NCBI GenBank assembly: GCA_965218555.1
Contig: OZ244625.1
Coordinates: 4,092,001 to 4,156,000 of the forward strand
Length of the DNA stretch: 64,000 nt
Direction of reading: 5' to 3'
From: JAPPLB01 sp965218555
GTDB lineage: Bacteria > Acidobacteriota > Terriglobia > Bryobacterales > UBA6623
The translations under genes were made by a program, and so were the position numbers. The notes beneath the pieces were generated by a model. The model ran no database searches and was not told the origin of the DNA. It saw only the letters and a list, made by a program, of their open reading frames with translations. Each line of letters opens with the position of its first letter. Positions within the stretch are counted from its first letter, which is position 1. Below, piece by piece: positions 16,296 to 25,793 of this stretch.

Positions 16296-17534
16296 GTAGT
16301 CGATCTTCGCCTCACGCCACGGGCTGCCGGCTCGGCCGTTGTTGTCGAAAACCACACGACCGGCCCGAACCGTTACTTCGCAACCGAGGTGCTCGCTGCC
16401 TTCGATCCGCCCGCGCTTGACATCGACAAAACCGAACCGCCCGCGATCGAGCCGCAAAACGGCGAGGTCGGCCTCGTCGCCCACGGCGATCTGCCCGAGT
16501 TCCGGGCGCTTGACCTGGAGCGCGGGGTTGGTCGTCGAGAGCCGGATCACTTCATCGAGAGGAACACCCAGCGCGAGGAATTTCGACATCACGCTGACCA
16601 TATCGATCATGGCGCCGTTGTTGGATCCCCGATGCCAATCGGTCGAGATCGAGTCCGGCCAAAACCCTTGGCGCACCGCCGGGTCGGCGTTGCGGAAGTG
16701 GAAGCTCCCGCTGCCGTGACCGACGTCGAACTTGACCCCTCGCTCACGCGCCTGATGGAGATAGGAGCGAACCTTCTCGTTCTCGTCCAGCAGAGGAGCC
16801 GGCCAGCGATAGAAGTGCGTGCTGATATCGCCGGGCCGTAGAACCTCGAGCACTAGCCGCTCATAGGGCCGTTCCGGCAAGAAGTAGCCGAAATCGACCA
16901 TGACGGGCACACCGGCGATCTCGGCCGCCTCGATCGCCCTTTCGACGGACAGAAAAGTCGGCGCTCGCCAGTGCGCCGACTTGATACCGACAACGACATC
17001 GCCGTGCTTCTTGGCCATTTCACCGGTCTTCTTGGGGTCGAGGTCCAACGGATGCTGCTCCAGGTCGTAGTCGATCATCCCGGTACCGGCGATGTTGATC
17101 ATCGCCAGGACACGAGTGCGGGCGCGATCGATGACCGTTCTGCGGAAATCCTCGAATCTCCGCCATCCGGATGAGCCCACATCCACGACGGTCGTCACGC
17201 AGGAACCGAAGGTAACGTGATCCGGAAAGATGCTCGACAGCCCGGCCGTGATGGAACCGTTCTCCGTCCCGGCGAAGGCATGGAAGTGAAGGTCGATCAA
17301 ACCCGGCGTCACGTAGAGGCCGGCGACATCGAGGGTTATCTTTGCGTCTGAGTCGGACAGGTTTTCGCCGATGGCTGCGATCCGTCCGTTGCGGACGGCG
17401 ATGTCGCGAACGGCGTCAACGTCGTTCTTGGGATCGAGTACGTGGCCGGCCTTGAGCAAGATGTCGTACCGGTCTGACTGGGCTTGCGCAAGGGACGCCA
17501 GCCCCAACAGCAGTGCCATTGCATAAAACCGCAT
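16284..17534 (-). CDS. Secreted amidohydrolase/deacetylase-type metallohydrolase
   Basis: A 416-residue protein with a Sec signal (MRFYAMALLLGLASLAQAQ). The amidohydrolase fold is shown by LIDLHFHAF (metal-binding HxH) after a VTPG turn, a Lys in VVVGIKSAHW that may be the carboxylated bridging lysine, DVGHGSGSFHF with a metal His, and ISTDWHRGS with the catalytic Asp. The C-terminal small beta domain carries GDEADLAVLRLD. The family includes dihydroorotase-like deacetylases; the true substrate is unknown. It is transcribed divergently from the sialidase-like gene. Confidence 0.82.
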   Translation of the reverse strand: MRFYAMALLLGLASLAQAQSDRYDILLKAGHVLDPKNDVDAVRDIAVRNGRIAAIGENLSDSDAKITLDVAGLYVTPGLIDLHFHAFAGTENGSITAGLSSIFPDHVTFGSCVTTVVDVGSSGWRRFEDFRRTVIDRARTRVLAMINIAGTGMIDYDLEQHPLDLDPKKTGEMAKKHGDVVVGIKSAHWRAPTFLSVERAIEAAEIAGVPVMVDFGYFLPERPYERLVLEVLRPGDISTHFYRWPAPLLDENEKVRSYLHQARERGVKFDVGHGSGSFHFRNADPAVRQGFWPDSISTDWHRGSNNGAMIDMVSVMSKFLALGVPLDEVIRLSTTNPALQVKRPELGQIAVGDEADLAVLRLDRGRFGFVDVKRGRIEGSEHLGCEVTVRAGRVVFDNNGRAGSPWREAKIDYPTR

Positions 17535-17780
17535 GAACCCTCTTTCCTCCTCTTTCCTTCGCAGGCGATCGCCGGGCTGCCTTGGGTGACAACGGATTGC
17601 TCTTCACCATCGCCATCATAGACGGTCGGGCGAATACGTACTGCTGGCCGTCCTGTTTACGAGTGGAGTCCGGCCTGCGGCCGGTCCGGTTGAAGGGGCG
17701 GGGAAGACCGCGGATTCGAGAGGTGCGCCACACCCGAAACTCCGCGACGGAGCACTGCCGCGTTACCATAGTCGGTCGCG

Positions 17781-18881
17781 ATGCTCGAAGTCATTGATGA
17801 AGGCATTCTCTCGAGAGTCCCCGGGCGCGGCGCCTACATGCCGTCGATCACTGAACTCGGCGACGGCTCGCTGGTTGCCTGCCAACACGCGGGTAGCGAA
17901 CTCGGTTCACCTGACAATCACATCGAGGTGTTGCGGAGTTCCGACGGCGGCCGCACTTGGGGTAACCAAGGCTCCATCCACGACGTCGCGCCTCCCCATG
18001 ACGGTTGGGCATACCGAGGACCCGACATTCAGGTGGTTTCTGACGGGCATCTCGTCATGACCGCGACCCGTTTCGAGGTGGGCGAAAGCAAGCTGTTCGA
18101 CCCGGACTCCGAAGCATTGCAGCGGCCCGAGATGATTCTCTTCTGGTCGGAGGATGCCGGCCGGAACTGGTCGGTCCCGCAGATCGTTCCCGTCGATCTA
18201 CCACCGGACAGATATACCTGGAACAAGGCCGGCGACTTGTTGCAGCTCGCCCCGGATCGCTGGATGTATCCGCTCGAGACCTGGAAGCCGGAAGGCTATC
18301 GGGGGCCGCCCGACCAAAAGGCCGCGGCGGTGTTCTCCTCCGATCAAGGCCAGACCTGGGGCAAATTCACGGTTGTCGCCGACGACCTGACGGGTCGTTG
18401 TCTGTGGTGGGACCAAATGAACGCCCGCCTTTCCGATGGACGCATCTACACGATGCTCTGGACTCACTTGTACGGCACCTCCGAAGACCTGGTCAACCAT
18501 TGGGTGGTCTCCAGCGATGAGGGCCGCTCGTGGTCCGAGCCGCGGCGGACAAATCTGCGCGGACAGGTCTGCACGCCCATCCCGCTGCCGGACGGACGCG
18601 TCGCCGCCATCTACAACTACCGCCACGACCCCCAGGGAGTACGGGTCGCGGTCACCGACGACCTGTCCCATTTCGACCTGGAGAACGAAGTGATCGTCTT
18701 CGACGCCGGTGCGGAGGCCACCCTCGGCAAGACCGACCACGACAACTTCCTTGCCGAACACCTGTTGATCGGGTTCGGCAAACCGAAGGGGATTGTTCTT
18801 CGTGACGGCACTGTGCTCACCTTCTACTGGTGCACGTCAGGCGGCGTTACGCACACCCGGTGGGTCCGCCTTACAATCTGA
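17781..18881 (+). CDS. Sialidase-like six-bladed propeller protein (BNR/Asp boxes)
   Basis: The 366-residue product carries four Asp-box repeats: SSDGGRTW, SEDAGRNW, SSDQGQTW and SSDEGRSW. These mark the outer turns of a sialidase-fold beta-propeller. Sialidases release terminal sialic acids; many bacterial relatives act on other sugars. No RIP/FRIP arginine motif is apparent near the N-terminus (the equivalent region reads YMPSITELGDG), so hydrolase activity is unproven. No signal peptide is seen. The next gene starts 9 bases after the stop, so the two form an operon. Confidence 0.75.
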   Translation: MLEVIDEGILSRVPGRGAYMPSITELGDGSLVACQHAGSELGSPDNHIEVLRSSDGGRTWGNQGSIHDVAPPHDGWAYRGPDIQVVSDGHLVMTATRFEVGESKLFDPDSEALQRPEMILFWSEDAGRNWSVPQIVPVDLPPDRYTWNKAGDLLQLAPDRWMYPLETWKPEGYRGPPDQKAAAVFSSDQGQTWGKFTVVADDLTGRCLWWDQMNARLSDGRIYTMLWTHLYGTSEDLVNHWVVSSDEGRSWSEPRRTNLRGQVCTPIPLPDGRVAAIYNYRHDPQGVRVAVTDDLSHFDLENEVIVFDAGAEATLGKTDHDNFLAEHLLIGFGKPKGIVLRDGTVLTFYWCTSGGVTHTRWVRLTI

Positions 18882-18890
18882 ATACTCGAC

Positions 18891-20555
18891 ATGAACTGGA
18901 AAAACGCAGCGACGGCGGTTTCTCTCCTGCTGATTGCCATTTTGACCGGTTGCGGCCAGGGGCCCGCGATGGACGGCCCCTTCGATCTGCTGGTCATCAA
19001 CGCCCGTGTCGTTGACGGCATGGGCAACCCGTGGTACAGGGCGGACATCGGCATCCGCAACGGGCGCATCGCTGAAGTCGGACGGCTCCAAGGCCGGGAC
19101 GCTGCTCGCACCATCGACGCCGAAGAACGGATCATCTCACCGGGCTTCATCGACATGATGGGTGGTAGAACCTATCCGCTTCTGGAAGATCCCGACGCTG
19201 CCGAAAGCAAGTTGCGTCAGGGCATCACCACCATGTTGGTGGGCGAGGGCACGTCTGAAGTGCCGCAGAACGATGACACCATTGCAGGCATTCCGCAAGC
19301 CGCCGCGCTCGGTGTCACCTGGCAAACCTATGCCGAGTACGATGCCCTTCTGGAACAGAAGGGCCTGCGCGTCAATGTGATCCATACCGTCGGCGCGGGG
19401 CAGATCCGCCGCGTTGTGATGGGAGAAGAAGACGGCCGCCCGACACCCGAGCAAATGGATGCCATGAAGGCCATCGTCAGGCAAGCGATGGAAGACGGTG
19501 CGGTTGGGCTATCCACGGCGCTCATCTATCCACCGGGAACTTATGCGACGACGGATGAGATCGCCGAACTCGCCAAGGTCACCGCCGACTTTGGCGGCGG
19601 CTACTTCACACACATGCGGAACGAGAGCAACCAGGTCCTGGATGCGATCCGTGAAGCAATCGAAATCGGCGACAAAGCCGGCGTGCCGGTGCATATCTTT
19701 CATCTGAAGGCGGCCGGCGAGGAGAACTGGCCGCTCATGGCCGAGTCGATCGAGCTCATCGAGAACGCCCGTTCGCAAGGCAAGGAAGTGACCGCCGACA
19801 TCTATCCCTACGTCCGCAACGGCATCGGGCTGCGATCGTTTCTCCACCCGCGCCACTACGCCGAGGGCGCCGACAAGTTTATCGCCACCTTGTCGGACCC
19901 CGACGTCCGCCGGCGGCTTCGGCGGGAGGTCGAGACGACCAGTGACTGGGAGAACTGGTACCGTCACGTCGGCAAGAATTGGGATAACGTCCTCGTCGCG
20001 AAGGTCTCGGACTCGCTTGACAAGGGCTATGAGGGGAAGTCCGTTGCCCAAATCGCCGAAATGCAGGGCAGCGACGACTGGACGACCTTCTTTGATCTCG
20101 TGGAGGCACGCGGCGTCAGCGTCAACCCCAAGAGCATGAACGAGGAGCAGAAATACTTGGCCCTGCGGGCGGAGTTCATCAGCGTGGACACGGATGCTTG
20201 GCCGATGAATGCCGACACAGTAACCAGCGCGCATCCCCGGGCTTTCGGCGCCTTCTCCCGAGTCCTAGCCAAGTACGTTCGCGACGAGAAGGTGATCAGC
20301 CTTGAGAAGGCGATTCGGAAAATGACCTCGCTGCCCGCCAACCGGCTCCGGCTCTATGACCGCGGTTGCATCGCCCCCGATATGAGAGCGGATCTATTGA
20401 TTTTTGACCCGGCGAAAGTGCAGGACAAAGCTTCGTTTGAAAATCCTGTCGCTTACTCCTCAGGATTCGACTACGTAATGGTCAACGGCGAACTCGTCAT
20501 CGACGACGGCGTATCAACGCCAGCCCGTCCGGGGCGTGTCGTTGGCCGGAACTAG
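18891..20555 (+). CDS. N-acyl-D-amino-acid deacylase-like lipoprotein, HxH motif absent
   Basis: A 554-residue protein with a lipoprotein signal ending ILTGC. It is co-linear with D-aminoacylases, which hydrolyse N-acyl-D-amino acids: YFTHMRNESNQVLDAI, VHIFHLKAAGEENW, then HPRAFGAFSRVLAKYVR and MTSLPANRLRL near the C-terminus. The first metal motif, normally FIDxHxH, reads FIDMMGGRTYPL, so the HxH pair is missing. I recall an amidohydrolase subgroup with this substitution, but the activity is uncertain. It probably sits on the periplasmic membrane and shares an operon with the upstream sialidase-like gene. Confidence 0.8.
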   Translation: MNWKNAATAVSLLLIAILTGCGQGPAMDGPFDLLVINARVVDGMGNPWYRADIGIRNGRIAEVGRLQGRDAARTIDAEERIISPGFIDMMGGRTYPLLEDPDAAESKLRQGITTMLVGEGTSEVPQNDDTIAGIPQAAALGVTWQTYAEYDALLEQKGLRVNVIHTVGAGQIRRVVMGEEDGRPTPEQMDAMKAIVRQAMEDGAVGLSTALIYPPGTYATTDEIAELAKVTADFGGGYFTHMRNESNQVLDAIREAIEIGDKAGVPVHIFHLKAAGEENWPLMAESIELIENARSQGKEVTADIYPYVRNGIGLRSFLHPRHYAEGADKFIATLSDPDVRRRLRREVETTSDWENWYRHVGKNWDNVLVAKVSDSLDKGYEGKSVAQIAEMQGSDDWTTFFDLVEARGVSVNPKSMNEEQKYLALRAEFISVDTDAWPMNADTVTSAHPRAFGAFSRVLAKYVRDEKVISLEKAIRKMTSLPANRLRLYDRGCIAPDMRADLLIFDPAKVQDKASFENPVAYSSGFDYVMVNGELVIDDGVSTPARPGRVVGRN

Positions 20556-20570
20556 CGTGTCCTAAGATCA

Positions 20571-21425
20571 CTAACGCGGCCGATCGCCGCCCGCGGTGGT
20601 GCGGTGCATCAGCCTCGGCTGCGAGTCGTCGTAGTCATACACTGCGTAGTGCATCGCGCAGCGGTTGTCCCACATCAGCAGGTCGCCCTGGCGCCAGCGG
20701 TGACGGTATACATTCTCCGGCCGGGTGGCTCGCTCGTAGAGATACTCGAGGAGCGGCCAGCTCTCTTCGCTCGTCATCTCTTTGAATTGGGAGGTAAAGT
20801 ACGGATTCACGTACAGCGCCTTGCGATTCGTATCTGCATGCGTGCGCACGACGGGGTGCCGGACGGGTGGCGGAATGTCGGCAATCGGCAACCCGTCGCT
20901 CTTGGCGTCCCGGTTACGCTCGATGAGCGCCTCACTGGTGTGGAGGGCTGTGAGCCTGTCCAGCATCCGCTGCATCCCCTCGGAGAGCTCTTCGTAAGCT
21001 CGATACATGTTGCAAAACATCGTGTCGCCGCAGCCGGGTGTAATCGTACTTCCGTAAAGTACCGACACGGCCGGCGGCGTCTCCGCGAAGGAAATGTCGG
21101 AATGCCAAAAGTCGTTGCGCGAGCCGGGAGTCCCCGGTTTGTTCTCGAAGACGAGGACTTCCGGGTAACCCGCGACCCCTTTCCGCGGACTGAGCGGGTG
21201 TCCTTCAACCGGTCCGAACAGCCGGGTGAACGCGACTTGATCAGCCGGCGCAATGGTCTGCTTCGGGAAGACCAGCACCAAGTGCTCATGAAAGGCGCTC
21301 TTGATCTCGCCGACGAGTTCCTCGTCCAGCGTACCGGCCAGATCAACCCCATCCACCTCGGCCCCCAGCGTACCCGCCGGCGGACTCACGGTGAAGCGCG
21401 ATGGGCTTATTGCTGTCTGACTCAT
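20571..21425 (-). CDS. TauD/TfdA-family Fe(II)/2-oxoglutarate dioxygenase
   Basis: A 284-residue protein starting MSQTAISPSRF. The Fe-binding facial triad is visible as WHSDISF (His and Asp) in the middle and MHYAVYDY (distal His) near the C-terminus, followed by PRLMHRTT with the 2-oxoglutarate-binding Arg. The substrate-entry region (GSTITPGCGDTMFCNMYRAY) matches the taurine/alkylsulfatase-type branch. These enzymes hydroxylate small acids such as taurine, sulfonates or 2,4-D. The gene is convergent with the deacylase gene, 15 bases apart. An upstream in-frame extension of 39 codons is rejected as non-family. Confidence 0.87.
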   Translation of the reverse strand: MSQTAISPSRFTVSPPAGTLGAEVDGVDLAGTLDEELVGEIKSAFHEHLVLVFPKQTIAPADQVAFTRLFGPVEGHPLSPRKGVAGYPEVLVFENKPGTPGSRNDFWHSDISFAETPPAVSVLYGSTITPGCGDTMFCNMYRAYEELSEGMQRMLDRLTALHTSEALIERNRDAKSDGLPIADIPPPVRHPVVRTHADTNRKALYVNPYFTSQFKEMTSEESWPLLEYLYERATRPENVYRHRWRQGDLLMWDNRCAMHYAVYDYDDSQPRLMHRTTAGGDRPR

Positions 21426-21471
21426 GACAGGTGTCTTTGTCCCTCTCAAAGAGATCACCTCCGGCCTGCGG

Positions 21472-21951
21472 TCATTCGAACTGAATCTGTGTGATGAACA
21501 GATTAGGCATTGCCTGATTCCACTCTTCAGGGATTGCGTCAAACGCCAAGCGGAAATCCTTCGCCTCGCCGGGCGTCATCGGGCCCGTGCGTCGGCTAAC
21601 GAGCATCGCACGCTCCCGCAGGATTTCGATCCCATTGATTTCGCGGAACACGCAATTGACTTTGACCGCACTCACCGTCCGATTTCCGTTGTTGATGATC
21701 CTGCCCGTGATGGTAACGAGGGTCTGCTGCAGGAAATCCTCCTTGGCCTGCATCTCGACGCCGGAGAGGTCCAGCGAGGACAGGTATGCCAATGCTTCCT
21801 CCGTCAGGGTCGAACCGCCGCTTGCAGCCTGCTGCGATTGCCAATAGAAAAAACCGCCTGTCGCCGCGGCCAGCAGCAGCACAATTCCGATCACCGGCCA
21901 AGGGACAGCCGGGCCCGAGGCCTGCCGTAGTTGTTTTTCCTGTTCGAGCAA
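21472..21951 (-). CDS. Single-pass membrane protein with FxLYD/DUF2393-like domain
   Basis: A 159-residue protein with a short cytoplasmic segment, one membrane helix (WPVIGIVLLLAAATGGFFYW) and a periplasmic beta domain. Phrases such as TITGRIINNGNRTVSAVKV and GPMTPGEAKDFRLAFDAIP are typical of FxLYD/DUF2393-type domains. Its function is unknown. The stop-to-start distance to the TldE gene upstream is only 2 bases, so it is probably co-transcribed with tldE and tldD. Confidence 0.65.
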   Translation of the reverse strand: MLEQEKQLRQASGPAVPWPVIGIVLLLAAATGGFFYWQSQQAASGGSTLTEEALAYLSSLDLSGVEMQAKEDFLQQTLVTITGRIINNGNRTVSAVKVNCVFREINGIEILRERAMLVSRRTGPMTPGEAKDFRLAFDAIPEEWNQAMPNLFITQIQFE

Positions 21952-21953
21952 AG

Positions 21954-23302
21954 CTATTTGCCAGCCACGGTCATGCGGCGGATCTTCAACGTTGGGGCGA
22001 CGAAGACGCTGCGATAGTCAAGGTCGGAGCCGATCATATCAATCTGCTTGAACATCTCTTTGAGATTCCCGCCGATCGTGACTTCCGAAACAGCATACGT
22101 GAGTTCACCCTTCTCGATCCATAGGCCGACCGCGCCGCGCGAGTAGTCCCCAGTGACAAGATTGACCCCATGCCCGATCAGCTCGGTCACGTAGAGCCCC
22201 CGGTCGACGGACGCGATGATGTCCTCAGGCGATGCATCGCCGGGCTGAAGCATGAAGTTGCCCGGACCGATGCCCGGCGAGCCCGCCAGTCCCCGTGAAG
22301 CGTTACCGGTTGTCGTGAGGCCGAGTTTGCGGGCACTGTAGCTGTTGAGGAGATAACTCCGCAGCACGCCGTCTTCGACGATGGTCGTGCGACGGCTAGC
22401 CACGCCTTCGTCATCGAAGGGTGAACTGCCTAGCCCGCCCGGACGAAGCCCGTCATCCACGACCGTGACGTTGCTGCCCGCCACTTCTTCGCCGAGCTTG
22501 TCCGTGAAGAAGGAAGCATGGCGGTAAACCGCGTCGCCGCTGGCCGCTGAAAAATGTGTCCCAGCAAAGATCCAGCGACCCTCGGCTCGAAAATCACCGG
22601 CACTTCGGTCGTGGCGATCTTCGTGGAGTGCAAGCGCCTGAGGGTGCGTTCCGCCGCTCGACGTCCGACGTCCTCGGGGCTCTCGAGACCGGCGGCATCC
22701 AAGCTCACTGAATACCAGTAGTCGCGCTCCTTGCTGCCGTTCGACTCGGCCACGGGGACCACCGACAGCGAGCAGTATGTCGAGCTGTACTCGCCGCCGA
22801 ATCCCCTCGAATTCGCGAGTGTCCACCGCGACCAGCCCGATCTGAAGTCTCCGCCTTCGGAGTTCGTGATCCGGGGGTCCGCCTCCAGAGCCGCCGCTTC
22901 GGCCGTGCGAGCCATCTCGATCTTCTGCCTGGTTGTCAGCGCCAGCACGTCGTCATGGTGCAACCGGAGAGCAGCGGGGTCGGTTGCGACGCCTAACTGC
23001 TCGGCCTCCGGCAGATCGTTGAAGGGATCCTCTGAGGTGAACCGGACCGTCTCGATCGCCGATTTGACCAGCACGTCAAGACCTTCGCCGGAGAAGTCCG
23101 ATGAGAACGTCGACGCGGCGCGGTTCCCCGAGAGAACCCGCAGGCCGATTGCTTTCGAGCCGGAGTCCTTGACCTGATCGACTTCGCCCAGCCGTACTTT
23201 GACGCTGAACTGCGAGCCCTCGCGGACGACGCACTCGGCCTCATCCGCGCCCTGTCTGCGGGCCCGCGAAACAAGATCCGAAGCTAGATCCAAATAGCAC
23301 AT
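21954..23302 (-). pseudogene. pmbA: TldE/PmbA metalloprotease subunit, single-base frameshift
   Basis: TldD and TldE form a heterodimeric Zn protease acting on unfolded peptides, including modified peptides. The N-terminal two-thirds runs in one frame to SLLGHIF. The remainder (SAASGDAVYRHASFF to the end at TVAGK) runs in the next frame. The break is at a run of five T on the coding strand (A run 22550-22554 on +); six T would restore one continuous protein of about 449 residues. TldE has no HExxxH motif, as expected for the non-catalytic subunit. The gap to tldD is 9 bases. Sequencing error and true decay are both possible. Confidence 0.85.
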
Positions 23303-23311
23303 CGAGCCGCG

Positions 23312-24760
23312 TCAGTCTTGGAACGTAGATCCCGCGCGCAGCACGTTCGTCCCGCCGACGGTGAGTTGATCGACCTTGATCGTCGGGATGCCTACACCCA
23401 CCGGAACACTCTGGCCCTCTTTGCCGCAGGTCCCGATGCCCCGATCGAGCTTCAGGTCGTGGCCGACGCGGCTCACTTTCGTGAGCACATCCGGGCCGTT
23501 GCCGATCAATGTCGCTCCTCGGACCGGTCGCGTAACCTTGCCGTCCTCGATCAGGTAACTCTCTGAAGCGGAGAACACGAACTTCCCGCTCGTGATGTCC
23601 ACCTGACCGCCGCCGAAGTTCACGCAATAAAGGCCCCGATCGACCGAACGCAGAATGTCTTCCGGGTCGTCCTCACCCGCCAGCATGAAGGTGTTGGTCA
23701 TGCGCGGCATGGGGATGTGCTTGTAACTCTCGCGGCGCCCGTTCCCGGTAGGCGGCGTGCCAAGGATGCGGCTCGACAGGCGGTCCTGCAGATATCCCTT
23801 GAGAATCCCGTTTTCGATCAGCACGGCGCGTCCGGTCGTAGCGCCTTCGTCGTCCACGTTCAGCGAGCCCCGGCGGCTTGGGATGTGGCCGTCGTCGATA
23901 ACCGTGCACAGCTCCGACGCCACCTTCCGGCCGATCAAACCGCTGAACGCGGAGACCTCTTTACGATTGAAATCCGCTTCCAGCCCGTGGCCCACGGCTT
24001 CGTGCAGCAGAATGCCCGGCCAACCCGGACCCAGCACCACCGGCATCTCGCCCGCCGGCGCTTCTGCGGCTCCAATCTGCAGCACCGCCTGACGCGCCGC
24101 CTCCTGCGCCAGGTCCTCGGGGGTGCGTTCGGTCTGAAAGTAGTCCAGCCCAATGCGCCCGCCGGTGCCATCGTGGCCGCGCTCGAGCCGTTCCCCCTCG
24201 CGGGCGATCACCGAGACATCCATTCGCGTAAGCGGTTGGGTGTCGCTGCGAATCACGCTTTCCGAGTTCGCGATCAACACATGGCGCACCGAATCCCGGT
24301 AGCTCGCCTCGACTTGGAATACGCGTTCGTCATAGGCGCGCGCCGCTTCGTCGGCGGCCCTCAGCAGGGCTACTTTCCGCGAGAACTCGACATCGCTCGC
24401 CGCCTCGACGACGGGGTAGAGGTTCTGGCTGCGCTGTGGTTGTTCAAGCCCGGCAACCTTCGCCATGGACGGGCCGGCGGCGATCTGCGCGGCTGTTAGC
24501 GCAGCGTGAATCAGCTTCTCGGGCGCGAGGTCGTTTGTGTAGGCGTAGCCGGTTTTTTCTCCGCTGATGACCCGCACGCCGCAACCGACCGACACGCCCT
24601 GGGAAGCACTCTTGATGATCGATTCATCGAGACTTGCTGAGGTCGTGCTCAGGTATTCGAAGTAGAGATCCGCGTAGTCCCCGCCCTTGGAAAGCGCCTC
24701 GCCGAGGTACTTTTCAAGATCGGGCCCGGTGAGGTTGTAGCGGGACTGAATGAACGACAT
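23312..24760 (-). CDS. tldD: TldD metalloprotease subunit
   Basis: A 482-residue protein, full length for the family. The Zn motif HEAVGHGLEADFN (H-E-x3-H) lies near residue 255 and is followed by DDEGATTGRAVLIENGILKGYL and MPRMTNTFMLAGEDDPED, all standard TldD landmarks. The C-terminal part has LIEDGKVTRPVRGATLIGNG and a Cys-containing IGTCGKEGQSVPVGVG segment near the active site. It works with the adjacent TldE, which is frameshifted here. Confidence 0.95.
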   Translation of the reverse strand: MSFIQSRYNLTGPDLEKYLGEALSKGGDYADLYFEYLSTTSASLDESIIKSASQGVSVGCGVRVISGEKTGYAYTNDLAPEKLIHAALTAAQIAAGPSMAKVAGLEQPQRSQNLYPVVEAASDVEFSRKVALLRAADEAARAYDERVFQVEASYRDSVRHVLIANSESVIRSDTQPLTRMDVSVIAREGERLERGHDGTGGRIGLDYFQTERTPEDLAQEAARQAVLQIGAAEAPAGEMPVVLGPGWPGILLHEAVGHGLEADFNRKEVSAFSGLIGRKVASELCTVIDDGHIPSRRGSLNVDDEGATTGRAVLIENGILKGYLQDRLSSRILGTPPTGNGRRESYKHIPMPRMTNTFMLAGEDDPEDILRSVDRGLYCVNFGGGQVDITSGKFVFSASESYLIEDGKVTRPVRGATLIGNGPDVLTKVSRVGHDLKLDRGIGTCGKEGQSVPVGVGIPTIKVDQLTVGGTNVLRAGSTFQD

Positions 24761-25079
24761 TGCGGGGAGGAAGAGTACGACAGACCTCAGGTTAGCATGG
24801 GCCTGAGTGAAACCCTCGGAGCCGGCTTCCCGGCCTCCGGGCCCGATCTATGATCGGTCGGGAAGCAGCGTATTGGGGCTACGCGAACTGATCGCTGTAG
24901 GCAACGGACAGCGAGCCGGCGGAACTTCCCGGCATTCGCCGCCATAGCCGGCTGGGATGGCCTATTCCCGGCAAGCCTCCCCAAAGAGGCAGCAACCCGG
25001 CTGTTACGCGCTCGCACCGAGGCCGGTTCGGACCGCTTCGCCCGCGTCAGTGTGGTGAGAAAAGCAGGTCGGGAGCGCC
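24761..25079. other. Gene-free stretch with a solo element tip
   Basis: No gene is seen. At 25051-25070 the sequence TGTGGTGAGAAAAGCAGGTC matches the inward-read tip of the 178-bp element (GGTGAGA..AGCAGGT). No interior or partner tip lies within 200 bases, so it could be a relic end. Confidence 0.35.
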
Positions 25080-25768
25080 TTAGAAGATCCGCTGCAAGTC
25101 AGAGAACCGCTCGACGATCTGAAATCGGAGTGACGTTGCCGGGACGTCCTCGTGCTCGAGGCTCCAGGTCATTTCGTGTGGGACGAGGACGGCCCCAAGC
25201 CTGCCTCCAAAGCAGGATTGATGTCCGACTTGGGGCTGTTGCCGACCATCCAAGTGGAGTCGGCCTCCATGCCGTGTTCGGATACGACCTGAAGGTACGC
25301 CGCAGCGTGTTTCTCGCGCACGATGCGACAGGAGTGGAAATAACCGGCGACACCCGATCTTTCCACCTTGGCCTGTTGCTCCTCTGGATGGCCCTTGCTG
25401 AACAGAGTCAGGTGATAGCGCTCGGTGAGGTACTGGAGAGTCTCCGTGACCCCTTCGAGCAACTGAATCGGCCTGTCGAGAATCTCGTGAGCCAGCCGCA
25501 TGACCTCATCAAGGTCTTTTTCTGTGACGGGCTTCTCCGCCAGTGTCTGATAGCACGCTCGCATGTTGCGCCCAAAGTTGACCGCGCCGTAGCCGTTGAC
25601 GCGGATGCTGTCGATCTCGATCTCGTCCAGGACCGCCCGCACTTGCTCCGTGGTGAGATTCGAGTGGGCGATCAGATCAACGAACTTCTTGAAGGCGTGT
25701 TCGAAGTAGACATTGTTCTCCCACAACGTATCGTCGGCATCGATCAGAAGCCATTTTGGCTTGTGCAT
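25080..25768 (-). pseudogene. HAD-superfamily hydrolase, single-base frameshift near C-terminus
   Basis: The start is at MHKPKWLLIDADDTLWENN, with the nucleophile motif DADDT (an alternative start six codons earlier is possible). Motif II is LTLFSKGHP and the final Asp motif lies in MVGNSPKSDINPALEAG. The frame then ends prematurely after a run of four G on the coding strand (C run 25193-25196 on +). One more G restores VLVPHEMTWSLEHED and continues to RFSDLQRIF with a stop at 25080, giving about 230 residues. HAD enzymes of this type are mostly small-molecule phosphatases. It follows the TonB gene closely. Confidence 0.75.
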
Positions 25769-25793
25769 GCGGGGTGAACATGCCATGCCACGC

